A DNA stretch of 64,000 nt from an uncultured Bacteroidota bacterium (GTDB lineage: Bacteria; Bacteroidota; Bacteroidia; Bacteroidales; 4484-276). The stretch spans positions 1 through 64,000 of the forward strand of contig CAJATL010000192.1 of the NCBI GenBank assembly GCA_903944895.1. Direction: 5' to 3'. Below are positions 47,401 through 57,181 of the stretch, one piece after another. The translations under genes were made by a program, and so were the position numbers. Each line of letters starts with the position of its first letter. Position 1 is the first letter of the stretch. The notes under the pieces were generated by a model. That model worked only from the letters and a program-made list of their open reading frames with translations. It made no database searches and was not told the origin of the DNA.

Positions 47401-48787
47401 TTCGGTGCCTTACGAAAGTCAGGACAAAAAATACGAAGTGGTCATCGGTCGTTCGGCTGAAATGAGGATTGTTGATAGAAAAACCGGAATCTTCCTTACT
47501 TCAAGTAACTTACCTTACGGATCCAATTTATTCTTCAAAGACGGCGATACCGTTAAAAAAGGAGATTTGATCTGTATCTGGGATCCTTACAACGCGGTAA
47601 TTATTTCGGAAGTTTCAGGACAGCTTGAGTTCAGCAACGTTTTGGAAAATAAAACGTTCCGCATCGAATCAGATGAGCAGACCGGTTACTACGAAAAAGT
47701 TGTTATCGAATCACGTCAAAAAATCAAAAACCCGCTTATCGGTGTTGCCGACAAAGACGGATTGATTTTAAGAGAATACGATTTACCTGTTGGAGCTCAC
47801 ATTTCGGTTGATGATAAACAAATTATCAAGGCTGGTGATGTTTTGGTGAAAATACCACGTGCTATCGGAAAATCCGGTGACATCACGGGAGGTTTACCAC
47901 GCGTTACCGAACTTTTTGAAGCAAGAAATCCATCGGATCCTGCTAAAGTTGCCGAAATCGATGGTGTAGTTTCTTTTGGTAAAAAACTGAAACGTGGGAA
48001 CAAAGAAATCGTTATCACCTCAAAAACCGGTGAAGAAAAACACTATCTTGTTCCAACCACAAAACAGATTCTTGCACAGGAAAACGACTTTGTTAAAGCA
48101 GGAACTCCACTCTCGGAAGGTGCACTTACTCCGGCTGATATCCTCGCGATCAAAGGCCCTATGAAGGTTCAGGAATATATCGTTAACGAAATCCAGGAAG
48201 TTTACCGCTTGCAGGGTGTAAAAATTAACGATAAACATTTCGAAGTTATCGTACGCCAGATGATGCGCAAAGTTGAAGTTGAAGATCAGGGCGACACAAA
48301 ATTCCTTGAGAATGAACTCGTCAACAAAATCGAATTCCAGGAAGAAAACGACTGGATTTATGGCAAAAAGGTTGTTATCGAACCAGGTGATTCATTGATT
48401 TTTAAAGCCGGACAAATTATTTCGGCAAGGAAATTAAGGGACGAAAACTCACAGTTGAAACGTAAAGACAAAAAACTTGTCGATGCAAGGGATGCGTCTC
48501 CGGCAACAGCACGTCAGGTGTTGCAGGGAATTACCAAAGCTTCATTGCAGACAAACAGCTTTATTTCGGCTGCTTCGTTCCAGGAAACCACCAAAGTTCT
48601 TACAAATGCTGCCATCAATGCAAAATCCGACAGGCTGCTTGGTCTGAAAGAAAATGTTATTGTAGGTCATAAGATTCCTGCCGGAACCGGTCTCAGAGAA
48701 TACGAAGATCTGATTGTTGGTTCAAGGGAAGAATACGATAGCCTGATTCATTCAAGAGAATCAAAAAGAAGTAAAGACAAAGAATAA
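44483..48787 (+). CDS. rpoC: RNA polymerase beta' subunit
   Basis: The 1,434-residue beta' subunit carries the catalytic magnesium site NADFDGDQ (D475, D477, D479), an N-terminal zinc ribbon (C67, C69, C82, C85), a second zinc site ([13 protein letters not shown]), the bridge-helix and trigger-loop region ([16 protein letters not shown]) and the C-terminal [20 protein letters not shown]-like segment. Length is typical for Bacteroidota. It ends at a strong terminator 18 bp past the stop. Confidence 0.98.
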   Translation: MAFRKENTIVKTEFDQITISLASPETILERSYGEVLKPETINYRTYKPERDGLFCERIFGPVKDWECHCGKYKRIRYKGIVCDRCGVEVTEKKVRRERTGHIQLVVPVAHIWFFRSLPNKIGALLGLQTKKLDSIIYYERYVVINPGIKGADGLKYLDFLTEEEYFEIMETMAPENQYLDDTDPNKFIAKMGAEALHDLLARLDLDEHSYDLRHKAHTETSQQRKQDALKRLQVVEAFRDAKTRIENRPEWMIVKVVPVIPPELRPLVPLDGGRFATSDLNDLYRRVIIRNNRLKRLIEIKAPDVIMRNEKRMLQEAVDSLFDNSRKANAVKTESNRALKSLSDSLKGKQGRFRQNLLGKRVDYSGRSVIVVGPELKLSECGLPKEMASELFKPFIIRKMLERGIVKTVKSAKKIVDRKDPVVWDILESILKGHPVLLNRAPTLHRLGIQSFQPKLIEGKAIQLHPLVCTAFNADFDGDQMAVHVPLGNAAILEAQILMMASHNILNPANGAPIAVPSQDMVLGLYYITKARKNVPEHEVKGEGFRFYSPEEVIIAYNEKKVDLHAIIFVRLEVEEDGIIKKKMIETTVGRILFNQVVPPQYSYINQLLTKKALRDIIGDVLKKTDTATTAKFLDDIKNLGFTMAFRGGLSFNLGDVIVPVIKESLIAKANEEVEEVLANYNMGFITNNERYNQIIDIWTHTNSHLTHSLMDQLSKDKQGFNPVYMMLDSGARGSKEQIRQLSGMRGLMAKPQKSGATGGEIIENPILSNFKEGLSVLEYFISTHGARKGLADTALKTADAGYLTRRLVDVSQDVIISEWDCGTLRGLTTSALKKNEETVETLYDRILGRTTVHDIYHPQTGELIIGAGEELTEEISRLIEDSPIEAIDIRSVLTCESRYGVCAKCYGRNLATGKMVQKGEAVGVIAAQSIGEPGTQLTLRTFHVGGVAGGNISSQSKIEAKYDGVIQIDELRSVPYESQDKKYEVVIGRSAEMRIVDRKTGIFLTSSNLPYGSNLFFKDGDTVKKGDLICIWDPYNAVIISEVSGQLEFSNVLENKTFRIESDEQTGYYEKVVIESRQKIKNPLIGVADKDGLILREYDLPVGAHISVDDKQIIKAGDVLVKIPRAIGKSGDITGGLPRVTELFEARNPSDPAKVAEIDGVVSFGKKLKRGNKEIVITSKTGEEKHYLVPTTKQILAQENDFVKAGTPLSEGALTPADILAIKGPMKVQEYIVNEIQEVYRLQGVKINDKHFEVIVRQMMRKVEVEDQGDTKFLENELVNKIEFQEENDWIYGKKVVIEPGDSLIFKAGQIISARKLRDENSQLKRKDKKLVDARDASPATARQVLQGITKASLQTNSFISAASFQETTKVLTNAAINAKSDRLLGLKENVIVGHKIPAGTGLREYEDLIVGSREEYDSLIHSRESKRSKDKE

Positions 48788-48804
48788 AACAGATTTTTAA
48801 CACC

Positions 48805-48844
48805 ATGAAAACCAAAAGACAAATTCTTTTGGTTTTCATTTTTT
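48805..48844 (+). terminator. Intrinsic terminator after rpoC
   Basis: ATGAAAACCAAAAG and CTTTTGGTTTTCAT form a perfect 14-bp stem with a 7-nt loop, followed by six T. It closes the rplK-rpoC transcript. Confidence 0.88.
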
Positions 48845-48869
48845 ATAAATTATTAAAAACAAACTTAGT

Positions 48870-49178
48870 ATGGAACCTAATCAACAAAATAAAATTAACA
48901 TCGAACTCAGCGATGAAGTTGCTGAGGGAATCTATTCAAACCTCGCAATTATCACGCATTCCAGGTCTGAATTTGTAATTGATTTTGTAAAAATGCTCCC
49001 CGGAATTCCTAAAGCAAAAGTAAAATCAAGAATTATTCTCACCCCGCAACACACAAAACGCCTGCTCAAAGCATTACAGGAAAACATCAAGAAATTCGAA
49101 CAAATGCATGGCAATATTGTGGACACCGACATGGAGCAAATTCCATTTAGCCTTGGAGGCCCGACAGCACAGGCTTAA
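48870..49178 (+). CDS. DUF3467 family protein
   Basis: The 102-residue protein matches DUF3467 small proteins: IELSDEVAEGIYSNLAIITH, SRSEFVIDFVKMLPGIPKAKV, SRIILTPQHTKRLLKALQEN. There is no signal peptide or membrane segment, so it is cytoplasmic. It commonly lies just after rpoC in Bacteroidota, but its function is unknown. Here it is outside the rpoC terminator, so it needs its own promoter or read-through. An intrinsic terminator follows. Confidence 0.88.
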   Translation: MEPNQQNKINIELSDEVAEGIYSNLAIITHSRSEFVIDFVKMLPGIPKAKVKSRIILTPQHTKRLLKALQENIKKFEQMHGNIVDTDMEQIPFSLGGPTAQA

Positions 49179-49210
49179 TAAGCATTTAAGATAAATTTTT
49201 TAAGACCTTT

Positions 49211-49245
49211 GAAACGGCATCTGCATGATGCCGTTTTCGTTTTTA
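49211..49245 (+). terminator. Intrinsic terminator after the DUF3467 gene
   Basis: AAACGGCATC and GATGCCGTTT form a 10-bp stem with a 5-nt loop, followed by TCGTTTTT. Confidence 0.8.
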
Positions 49246-49313
49246 TGTAGCTGTTATTCAACTGACATGCTCTCGTAAAACATTGATTTAAAAGCATTTT
49301 CATTCATTTTAGC

Positions 49314-49391
49314 TTAACAATTGTTAACACAGGGTTTAACAAATATTAACGACGCCCAAATAATTAGAACAATAGCACCGAGTTATCTTTG
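49314..49391 (+). promoter_or_regulatory. Promoter/operator region of the moxR-bat operon
   Basis: TATCTTTG (49384-49391) fits the -7 box and lies 23 bp before the moxR ATG; the -33 is poor. Upstream a 14-bp perfect palindrome, TTAACAATTGTTAA (49314-49327), is followed by two further TTAAC copies (about 49335 and 49346). The arrangement suggests a regulator site. Confidence 0.5.
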
Positions 49392-49414
49392 TCACTTTCA
49401 AAAAAACGTACGAA

Positions 49415-50407
49415 ATGATCGAAACTAACATCAGAGAACTTAACGAAAAAATCCGGATCGAAAGCTCATTTATCGATATGATAAGCCTTGAAATGAACAA
49501 GGTTATTGTCGGGCAAAAACATATGATCGAACGCCTGTTGATAGGCCTGTTGGCAAACGGGCATATTTTGCTCGAAGGAGTTCCGGGTCTGGCAAAAACA
49601 TTGGCCATCAAATCGCTGGCAAGCGTTATTGATGCCAAATTCAGCCGGATACAATTTACCCCCGACCTTTTGCCTGCCGACCTTTTGGGAACGCTTATCT
49701 ACAGCCAGAAAACAGAAGAATTTATAGTAAGAAAAGGCCCCATTTTTGCCAACTTTATCCTCGCAGATGAAATCAACCGTTCACCCGCAAAAGTTCAGAG
49801 TGCTTTACTCGAAGCCATGCAGGAACGACAGGTAACGCTCGGTTTAAACACCTTTAAACTTGAAGAACCATTTCTGGTCTTAGCCACTCAAAACCCGATT
49901 GAACAGGAAGGAACATACCCGCTCCCGGAAGCCCAGGTTGACCGTTTCATGCTTAAAGTGGTAATTACTTATCCTGAAAAAGAAGAAGAAAAATTAATCA
50001 TGCGGCAAAACATCGAAGGCGACTTCCCAACAACCCGGAATGTTGTCTCAACAAAGGATATCATCCGTGCCCGCAATGTTGCCCGTGAGGTTTATCTCGA
50101 CGAGAAAATCGAGAATTATATTACCGATATCGTTTTCGCAACACGGTTCCCTCTTGAGTACAATTTAAAAAAATTCAACGGGTTAATTTCGTACGGAGCT
50201 TCTCCCCGCGCCTCGATCAACCTGGCACTTGCTGCAAAAGCATTTGCTTTTATCAAACGCCGCGGATACGTAATTCCCGAAGATATCAGAGCAGTTGCTC
50301 ATGATGTGATGCGCCACAGAATTGGATTAACCTATGAAGCCGAAGCTGAAAATATCACCACCGAAGATATCATCAACGAAATCTTAAATACGATCGAAGT
50401 ACCGTAG
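49415..50407 (+). CDS. MoxR-family AAA+ ATPase
   Basis: The 330-residue ATPase has Walker A GVPGLAKT (55-62), Walker B ILADE (D118, E119), a sensor 1 region (LATQNPIEQEGTYPLPEAQ) and the AAA lid (SYGASPRASINLALAAKAFA). MoxR proteins act as chaperones for von Willebrand factor A (VWA) partner proteins, several of which are encoded downstream. First gene of the Bat operon, 80 bp before the DUF58 gene. Cytoplasmic. Confidence 0.96.
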   Translation: MIETNIRELNEKIRIESSFIDMISLEMNKVIVGQKHMIERLLIGLLANGHILLEGVPGLAKTLAIKSLASVIDAKFSRIQFTPDLLPADLLGTLIYSQKTEEFIVRKGPIFANFILADEINRSPAKVQSALLEAMQERQVTLGLNTFKLEEPFLVLATQNPIEQEGTYPLPEAQVDRFMLKVVITYPEKEEEKLIMRQNIEGDFPTTRNVVSTKDIIRARNVAREVYLDEKIENYITDIVFATRFPLEYNLKKFNGLISYGASPRASINLALAAKAFAFIKRRGYVIPEDIRAVAHDVMRHRIGLTYEAEAENITTEDIINEILNTIEVP

Positions 50408-50487
50408 TGACAAGCTTTTTAAGTGTGTGATAACCATTAACTGGTAAATTTTATTTCCTTCAAAATTCGATTCGAAAAGTTGTTGAA

Positions 50488-51363
50488 ATGGACGCAGCGG
50501 AAATTTTTAAGAAAGTACGGAAAATCGAGATAAAGACCCGGGGCCTGTCAAACCAGATCTTCTCGGGGCAATATCACAGTATTTTTAAAGGTCGTGGTAT
50601 GGCATTCAGCGAAGTGCGCGAATACCAGTATGGCGACGACATAAGAAATATTGATTGGAACGTTACGGCCAGGTTTAACCATCCCTACATTAAAACGTTT
50701 GAAGAAGAGCGCGAACTCACTGTAATGCTGCTTATCGACGTTAGCGGATCGAACGAATTTGGCACAAAAAACGCCACCAAGGAAGAATATATCACCGAGA
50801 TTGCAGCCGTGCTGGCGTTCTCAGCAATCCAGAATAACGATAAAGTTGGTGTGATTTTCTTTAGTAATCAAATCGAAAAATTCATCCCACCCAAAAAAGG
50901 AACCTCGCACATCTTACGGATTATCCGCGAATTGGTCGATTTCAAAACTCAAAACCAGGGAACCAATGTTGGCGAATCACTTCGTTTTTTGACCAATGCC
51001 ATCAAAAAAAGATGTACAGCTTTTGTGCTTTCCGATTTTATGGATAAAAAATTTGATGAAGCCATCCAGATTGCCAACAATAAACACGATGTTATCGCCA
51101 TCAGAATTTACGATGCACGCGAAACCGTTTTGCCCGACATCGGACTTACCAAGTTCAAAGATGCCGAAACGGGTCAGAATATCTGGGTTGACACCTCAAA
51201 TCCCGCGACCCGGAAAATTTACGAAAACTGGTTTAATGAGAATGAAAATTATCTTAAAAAAGTTTTTATCAAAAGTGGTGTTGATGTCGCAAAAGTCAGA
51301 ACTGACGAAGATTACGTGAAACCTTTGGTAAACCTTTTTAAAAGAAGGGAAGCAAGATTATAA
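50488..51363 (+). CDS. DUF58 (VWA-like) protein of the Bat operon
   Basis: The 291-residue protein carries the DUF58 signature (IFKGRGMAFSEVREYQYGDD, IRNIDWNVTARF) leading into a VWA-like domain with a metal-ion-dependent adhesion (MIDAS) motif D84-V-S86-G-S88. It has no signal peptide and is probably cytoplasmic, working with MoxR. MoxR-DUF58 pairs head nearly all Bat operons. It lies 28 bp before the next gene. Confidence 0.94.
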   Translation: MDAAEIFKKVRKIEIKTRGLSNQIFSGQYHSIFKGRGMAFSEVREYQYGDDIRNIDWNVTARFNHPYIKTFEEERELTVMLLIDVSGSNEFGTKNATKEEYITEIAAVLAFSAIQNNDKVGVIFFSNQIEKFIPPKKGTSHILRIIRELVDFKTQNQGTNVGESLRFLTNAIKKRCTAFVLSDFMDKKFDEAIQIANNKHDVIAIRIYDARETVLPDIGLTKFKDAETGQNIWVDTSNPATRKIYENWFNENENYLKKVFIKSGVDVAKVRTDEDYVKPLVNLFKRREARL

Positions 51364-51391
51364 TTTCGAAATTTTGCCTGCTTAAAAATTA

Positions 51392-52387
51392 ATGATGAAA
51401 CAACTTAAAGTAATAGTTTTATTAATAGTTGCGCTTGTGTTTTTTCTAAAACACACCGAGGCGCAACAAGTAATTGCCGATGCCCGGCCCGACACCAATG
51501 TTATCAGGATTGGTGACCAGGTAAATTTAAGGCTTAGCTTGCAGTTACCTCAAAACTATAAGTTCGAATGGCCTTTTTTTGGGGACACCTTAAGTAAAGC
51601 CCTCGAAATTGTAAAAAAATCGAAAATTGATACCACCCGGCTCCAGAATGGTTTGTTAAATATTAATCAGGTACTTACCCTTCAGGTTTTCGACTCGGGA
51701 TATTATGTTATTCCTCCGGTACGATTTAATTATAGCGCCGCAGGAAGTTCTTCGCAGGATTTTGTTGAAACGGAGCCCCATTTATTGAATGTTTTTTCGG
51801 TTGCCGTCGATACAACCCAGGCCATCCGCGGCATTAAAGGACCTATCGAAGCTCCCTATACTTTTGCCGAATTGCTGCCCTGGATTTTGCTGATACTCGG
51901 CCTGGCCCTCGGAACCGGGCTTGTGCTTTATTTCCTGAACCAGCGAAAAAAGAACCGTCCTGTTTTTGCTCCACGACCTAAGGTAAAATTGCCTCCTCAT
52001 GAAATCGCGCTCAACGCACTCGAAGAACTGAAAAACGAAAAACTCTGGCAAAAAGGCCTGGTTAAAGATTATTACACACGCCTGACCGACATCCTGCGCG
52101 AATACATCGAAGTCAGGTTTAATATCCGGGCAATCGAGCTAACAACCTGGGAAATCCTTGAATCTTTTAGAAATTCAACCATCAGCAAAGCTGATAAAAA
52201 CCTGTTAAGGGATATTTTAGAACTTGCTGACCTGGTGAAATTTGCCAAAGCTTTGCCAATTCCTTCAGAAAACGACAAAAGCATGACTGATGCTGTTGGT
52301 TTTGTGAATAATACAACGATAAAAAAATCTCCCGACAGTGTTGAAAATCAACCGGAGAAAAAAGAAACTGAGTTAACGGTCGCATAA
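51392..52387 (+). CDS. Bat operon membrane protein with BatD-like ectodomain
   Basis: The 331-residue protein has a signal peptide (VIVLLIVALVFFLKHTEAQ), an Ig-like region (about 25-145; VNLRLSLQLPQNYKFEWPFF, FDSGYYVIPPVRFNY), one membrane helix (about 165-187; LLPWILLILGLALGTGLVLYFL) and a helical cytoplasmic tail (LVKDYYTRLTDILREYIEVRF). The tail resembles that of BatD and DUF4381-type proteins. Its place between DUF58 and BatA is conserved in Bacteroidota, but it has no agreed name. It lies 34 bp before batA. Confidence 0.8.
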   Translation: MMKQLKVIVLLIVALVFFLKHTEAQQVIADARPDTNVIRIGDQVNLRLSLQLPQNYKFEWPFFGDTLSKALEIVKKSKIDTTRLQNGLLNINQVLTLQVFDSGYYVIPPVRFNYSAAGSSSQDFVETEPHLLNVFSVAVDTTQAIRGIKGPIEAPYTFAELLPWILLILGLALGTGLVLYFLNQRKKNRPVFAPRPKVKLPPHEIALNALEELKNEKLWQKGLVKDYYTRLTDILREYIEVRFNIRAIELTTWEILESFRNSTISKADKNLLRDILELADLVKFAKALPIPSENDKSMTDAVGFVNNTTIKKSPDSVENQPEKKETELTVA

Positions 52388-52421
52388 AACATTGCCTTGT
52401 TAAAAATTAGAGATTAAAACT

Positions 52422-53417
52422 ATGCTGAAAAACATAGAATTTGCAAACCCCGATTACCTGTATCTGCTGCTCATTGTCCCGATTCTGGTGGCCTGGTACT
52501 GGTATAAAAACAACCACAGCAAGGCAGAGATAAAAATATCAACCACATTGCCTTTTGCCACAGTTACAAAATCGCCCCGGCAATATCTTTATCATCTACT
52601 TTTTGTTTTCAGAGTCATTATTATTTCATTGCTCATTTTTGCGCTTGCCCGCCCGCAATCAACTTCCAGCCGTCAGGATGTTACGGTTGAAGGCATCGAC
52701 ATTGTGATTGCCCTCGATATTTCGACCAGTATGCTTGCCGAAGATCTAAAGCCAAATCGTTTGGATGCGGCAAAGCAGGTAGCCCAGGATTTTATCAACG
52801 GACGTACCAACGACCGTTTTGCATTGGTTGTTTTTTCGGGTGAAACTTTTACGCAGGTGCCACTTACAACCGATCATTCAATTTTGACAAATATGTTTAA
52901 AGATGTCAAAAGCGGTATGATCGAAGATGGAACTGCCCTCGGGGATGGTTTGGCTACTGCGGTTACACGGCTTCGCGAAAGCAAGGCAATCAGCAAAGTA
53001 ATTATTTTACTCACCGACGGCGTAAATAATATGGGCGCCCTCGACCCCGCTTCAGCGGCAGAAATCGCAAAGATTTATGGTATCCGGATTTACACGATTG
53101 GAATTGGAAGTATCGGCATGGCGCCGTACCCGGTTCAAACACCTTTCGGAATTCAATATCAGAACATGGAAGTGAAAATTGATGAAGAGATTCTTAAACA
53201 AGTTGCTCAGATGACGGATGGAATCTATTTCAGAGCCACCAACAACAGCAAACTCAAAGCAATTTATGATGAAATTGATAAGCTTGAAAAATCTAAAATT
53301 GATGTAACCGAATTTCATAAAAAAACCGAAGAGTTCCCAATACTGGCGCTGATTGCGATTTTACTTTTTGCGCTCGAAATTTTACTGAAAAACACCATTT
53401 TTAAAACAACTCCATAA
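52422..53417 (+). CDS. batA: BatA: VWA membrane protein
   Basis: The 331-residue protein has two N-terminal membrane helices (about 11-28 and 56-76), a VWA domain (about 90-285) with complete MIDAS motif D99-I-S101-T-S103, and a C-terminal helix (ILALIAILLFALEILL). Bat proteins were linked to aerotolerance in Bacteroides fragilis; their molecular role is still open, perhaps envelope protein assembly driven by MoxR. The VWA domain faces the periplasm in this topology. It lies 21 bp before batB. Confidence 0.93.
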   Translation: MLKNIEFANPDYLYLLLIVPILVAWYWYKNNHSKAEIKISTTLPFATVTKSPRQYLYHLLFVFRVIIISLLIFALARPQSTSSRQDVTVEGIDIVIALDISTSMLAEDLKPNRLDAAKQVAQDFINGRTNDRFALVVFSGETFTQVPLTTDHSILTNMFKDVKSGMIEDGTALGDGLATAVTRLRESKAISKVIILLTDGVNNMGALDPASAAEIAKIYGIRIYTIGIGSIGMAPYPVQTPFGIQYQNMEVKIDEEILKQVAQMTDGIYFRATNNSKLKAIYDEIDKLEKSKIDVTEFHKKTEEFPILALIAILLFALEILLKNTIFKTTP

Positions 53418-53438
53418 TTTAACTTAGAGATTAAAAAT

Positions 53439-54491
53439 ATGCAAATGTTGAAATTTGCCGAACCTGCTTACTTTTATATGTTTTTGCTGATTCCGGTTTT
53501 CATTGCCGCGTTTCTGCTGATGCTTGCATGGAAAAAAAATGCCATGATCAGGTTTGGCGAATCCAGGTTGGTTAATTTGCTGATGCCCGACAAATCGAAA
53601 AGCAGAGCCATTGTAAAATTCATTTTGTTGACTGTAGCTTTTTCACTGATGATTATTGGCCTTGCAAATCCGCAGATTGGCTCCAAACTCGAAAAAATCG
53701 AACGCAAAGGTATCGACCTCGTTATTGCCGAAGACGTTTCGAACAGCATGCTCGCCCAGGACATCAAGCCCAGCCGGCTGATGCGGGCTAAACAAGCCAT
53801 CTCAAAATTGGTCGACGACCTGAGCAACGACAGGATAGGAATTGTTGTTTTTGCCGGAAACGCCTACACCCAGCTCCCGATAACCACCGATTATTCGGCA
53901 GCTAAACTGTTTTTATCAACCATCAACACCGACATTGTGCCTACACAGGGCACAGCAATTGCCGAGGCCATCGAGCTTTCGGTAAGCATGTTCGACAAGA
54001 ACGACCACGAAAAAGCAATCATCATCATTACCGATGGTGAAGATCATGAAGGTGATGCCGTTGCTGCCGCAAAAACTGCTGCCGAAAATGGAATCAGAAT
54101 TTACACCATCGGAATGGGTTTGCCTGATGGCGCCCCAATTCCGGAATACGACAAAAACGGCAACCAGATCGGTTTCCGCAAGGATTTGAGCAACAACACC
54201 GTAATTACCAAACTCAACGAAACCATGTTGCAGCAGATTGCCGCAGCCGGAAATGGCACCTACGTCAGAGCCAACAATTCACAGGCAGGCCTTGAAGCAA
54301 TTTACAGCGAAATCAACAAACTCGAAAAAACTGAATTCGACTCGAAAGTTTTTTCGGATTATGAAGACCGGTTTCAGTACTTTTTGCTTCCAGCTTTAAT
54401 ATTGCTGCTATTAGAGTTTTTTATCTTCGAAAGAAGAGGAAAAAGGTTCAGAAACGTAAACCTCTTCGGTGACAACACTTTGAAAATTTAA
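53439..54491 (+). CDS. batB: BatB: VWA membrane protein
   Basis: The 350-residue paralogue of BatA has the same layout: N-terminal helices (about 10-31 and 58-76), VWA domain with MIDAS D99-V-S101-N-S103 preceded by GIDLVIAED, and a C-terminal helix (FLLPALILLLLEFFIF). BatA and BatB share the phrase near SMLA-DIKPxR and are likely to form a complex. It lies 25 bp before batC. Confidence 0.93.
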   Translation: MQMLKFAEPAYFYMFLLIPVFIAAFLLMLAWKKNAMIRFGESRLVNLLMPDKSKSRAIVKFILLTVAFSLMIIGLANPQIGSKLEKIERKGIDLVIAEDVSNSMLAQDIKPSRLMRAKQAISKLVDDLSNDRIGIVVFAGNAYTQLPITTDYSAAKLFLSTINTDIVPTQGTAIAEAIELSVSMFDKNDHEKAIIIITDGEDHEGDAVAAAKTAAENGIRIYTIGMGLPDGAPIPEYDKNGNQIGFRKDLSNNTVITKLNETMLQQIAAAGNGTYVRANNSQAGLEAIYSEINKLEKTEFDSKVFSDYEDRFQYFLLPALILLLLEFFIFERRGKRFRNVNLFGDNTLKI

Positions 54492-54516
54492 TGTTTTGAG
54501 CCATAATTTTTTAAAT

Positions 54517-55266
54517 ATGAACATACGAATTATAGTCTTGCTTTTTATGGCCATGTGCGGAGCAACTTTTTTTGCTGATGCACAATCCGAGAATAAGTTT
54601 ATCCGCCGCGGTAATGATGCTTTTAAGGAAGGCGATTTTAAAAAAGCAGAAATTGATTACCGCAAAGCCCTCGAAAAAAACCAAAACTCCACCAAAGGCG
54701 AATTTAACCTTGGTGGGGCCATGTATGAACAAAAAAGCTTCGAAGAAGCCACGAAAACCTACGAGAAACTCGCATCTGGTAACCTGACACCACTTCAAAA
54801 GGCAGGCACTTACCATAATCTGGGCAATTCGCTTTTACAATCCCAGCAACTCGAACCAGCCATCGAAGCCTACAAAAATGCACTCCGGAATAATCCCAAC
54901 GACGAGGATACTAAATACAACCTCGAATATGCCCGGAGAATGTTAAAACAGCAGCAACAACAGCAAAACAAAGATCAGAATCAGGATCAAAATAAAGATC
55001 AGAATAAAGATCAAAAACAGGATCAGAAACAAGACCAGAAGCAAGATCAGAAGCAGGATCAGAAACAGGATCAACAACAAAGTCAAAATCAGCAAAATAA
55101 AAACGACCAGCAGCAACCCCAGCAGGCACAAGCAAAGCAAATTTCGAAAGAAGATGCTGAGCGAATGTTGCAGGCACTAAAAGATAATGAGAAAAAAACC
55201 CTGGAAAAACTCAGGTTGGAAAAACTTAAAAATGCTAAAAAAGTTAAATCGGAAAAAGACTGGTAA
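54517..55266 (+). CDS. batC: BatC: TPR protein with Gln/Asp/Lys-rich tract
   Basis: From ATG 54517 the product is 249 residues: signal peptide (RIIVLLFMAMCGATFFADAQ), tetratricopeptide repeats (about 25-145; FKEGDFKKAEIDYRKALEKN, YHNLGNSLLQSQQLEPAIEA, YKNALRNNPNDEDTKYNLEY) and then about 60 residues made almost only of Q, D, K and N, built from DQK/DQN repeats encoded by 54952-55135. An earlier TTG at 54496 would spoil the signal peptide. A protein-protein scaffold in the periplasm is likely. Confidence 0.9.
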   Translation: MNIRIIVLLFMAMCGATFFADAQSENKFIRRGNDAFKEGDFKKAEIDYRKALEKNQNSTKGEFNLGGAMYEQKSFEEATKTYEKLASGNLTPLQKAGTYHNLGNSLLQSQQLEPAIEAYKNALRNNPNDEDTKYNLEYARRMLKQQQQQQNKDQNQDQNKDQNKDQKQDQKQDQKQDQKQDQKQDQQQSQNQQNKNDQQQPQQAQAKQISKEDAERMLQALKDNEKKTLEKLRLEKLKNAKKVKSEKDW

Positions 55267-55331
55267 TCCAATTTTCGAAAAAGGATACAATGAGAAAGCC
55301 ATTAATAAGTTTTAATATCGAAAATTTGAGG

Positions 55332-57167
55332 ATGAAAAAAATATTTATTGCATTATTTCAGATACTTCTGTGGTGCACCACTGCAGCAATGGCCCAGGAT
55401 GTTCAATTCACTGCCCTGGCAAAAACTGCTGTTCTGGTGGGCGAAAACTTCCAGCTTCAATACAAAATAAACGCCGAGGGCACAGGCTTTCAGGGGCCGG
55501 CGTTAAGTGATTTCCAGGTGGTGAGCGGGCCGGGAACTTCAACGAGTTCGAGTGTTCAGATCATCAACGGACAAGTTTCACGCGATGTGAGTTATGTTTT
55601 TACCTACATCCTCCGGGGAGTAAAAGAAGGAACTTTCACCATTCCTGCCGCAACCATCAGTTACCAGGGAAAACAATATGCTTCAAACAGCCTTACGATA
55701 AAAGTTTTAAAAGGCAATGCCAGCTCATCATCATCAGGAAGCGGACAATCCGCTCAAAGCAGCAACGAAAATGATGTTTTTATCAAAGCTTACATCAGCA
55801 ACAACACCCCGGTGCAGGGTGAACAGGTCATCATTACCTATAAAATCTTTACAACCATTCCCATTTCAAATATTGATGCCTCCAAGATTTCATCCTTTCC
55901 CGGATTTTGGGCAACCGATTTACTGTCGAAGCAGGAAGCAGGCCCACAATCCCGCGAAATGGTTAATGGAAAAGAATATGTAACCGCCGAAATAAAAAAA
56001 TTCGCCCTTGTTCCTCAGCGAAATGGCGTAATAACTATTGATGCCGGTGAGATAAATTGTGTAGCTCAGATCAGAACACAGGCTCAAAAGAGAAATTCTG
56101 ATCCATTTTTCGACAGCTTTTTTAACGATCCGTTTTTCAACAGCAGGTACCAGAATGTGGAAAAGAAATTAATGTCGAATCCACTAAAAATTGATGTAAA
56201 GCCTTTGCCAGGGAATGATAAGCCTGATTTTTTCAGCGGTGCTGTCGGTAGTTTTCAGTTCGATTCGCAAATCGACCGGACCGAAGTTAAAGCAAATGAA
56301 GCCATCACCTTAAAATACACACTCAAAGGCAAAGGAAATATCGAACTTATCGACCCGCCAATGGTTAATTTCCCGACCGATTTTGAAGTTTATGATCCTG
56401 AAGTTAAGAATTCAATCAAGTCGGATGCAAATGGTGTTTCGGGTGTGAGAGCTTTTGAATACCTTATTATACCGCGTAATCCGGGTAATTACACCATAAA
56501 ATCCGTCCAGTTTGCTTATTTTGATATTTCGAAACGGGAGTATGTCAGCACTACAACACCTGAATACAAGATTAATGTTTCGAAAGGTGATGGATCGTCG
56601 TCCAGTGCGGTTTACAGCGGTTCAACGAGTCAGGAAGACATCAAATACATTGGAAAAGATATCAGGCACATCAAACTTTCACCTTATGATCTTCGTCCGT
56701 CAGGGTCGTTTTTCTTCAAATCGGGCACCTATTATTTTTTGCTTGCCTTGCCTTTAATCCTCTTCATTTTGGTTTTGATTATCTGGCATAAAAACGTCGA
56801 ACGGCGGAGTAACGTTGCGCTGATGAAAAACAGAAGAGCCACAAAAGTTTCAAGGAAAAGGTTGCAGGCAGCTTTTACGTATCTGAAAGAATCCAAAGAA
56901 AACGAATTTTATATCGAGATTTCAAAGGCTTTGTGGGGATATCTGAGCGATAAATTTACAATTCCACGAGCCGAGTTATCCGTCGAAAATGTAAAAGAAC
57001 GTTTGATGAAGAAATCGGTAAGTGAAGAAATCATCAACCAGTTTATCGAAACACTTAACAACACTGAGTTTGCAAGGTTTGCGCCAGGCAACAAATCTCA
57101 GAATATGGAAAATATCTATAATGAAGCCTTAAGTTTGATCATCAAAATTGAGCGCGAGCTCAAATAA
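55332..57167 (+). CDS. batD: BatD: periplasmic BatD-family membrane protein
   Basis: The 611-residue product (from ATG 55332) has a signal peptide (IFIALFQILLWCTTAAMAQ), repeated Ig-like BatD domains (about 20-440; VLVGENFQLQYKINAEGTGF, DVFIKAYISNNTPVQGEQV, VKANEAITLKYTLKGKGNIE), a membrane helix (near 475-495; YFLLALPLILFILVLIIW) and a cytoplasmic helical tail. An in-frame ATG at 55290 gives a poorer leader. It lies 14 bp before batE. Confidence 0.92.
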   Translation: MKKIFIALFQILLWCTTAAMAQDVQFTALAKTAVLVGENFQLQYKINAEGTGFQGPALSDFQVVSGPGTSTSSSVQIINGQVSRDVSYVFTYILRGVKEGTFTIPAATISYQGKQYASNSLTIKVLKGNASSSSSGSGQSAQSSNENDVFIKAYISNNTPVQGEQVIITYKIFTTIPISNIDASKISSFPGFWATDLLSKQEAGPQSREMVNGKEYVTAEIKKFALVPQRNGVITIDAGEINCVAQIRTQAQKRNSDPFFDSFFNDPFFNSRYQNVEKKLMSNPLKIDVKPLPGNDKPDFFSGAVGSFQFDSQIDRTEVKANEAITLKYTLKGKGNIELIDPPMVNFPTDFEVYDPEVKNSIKSDANGVSGVRAFEYLIIPRNPGNYTIKSVQFAYFDISKREYVSTTTPEYKINVSKGDGSSSSAVYSGSTSQEDIKYIGKDIRHIKLSPYDLRPSGSFFFKSGTYYFLLALPLILFILVLIIWHKNVERRSNVALMKNRRATKVSRKRLQAAFTYLKESKENEFYIEISKALWGYLSDKFTIPRAELSVENVKERLMKKSVSEEIINQFIETLNNTEFARFAPGNKSQNMENIYNEALSLIIKIERELK

Positions 57168-57181
57168 ATCTTGTGAGGAAA

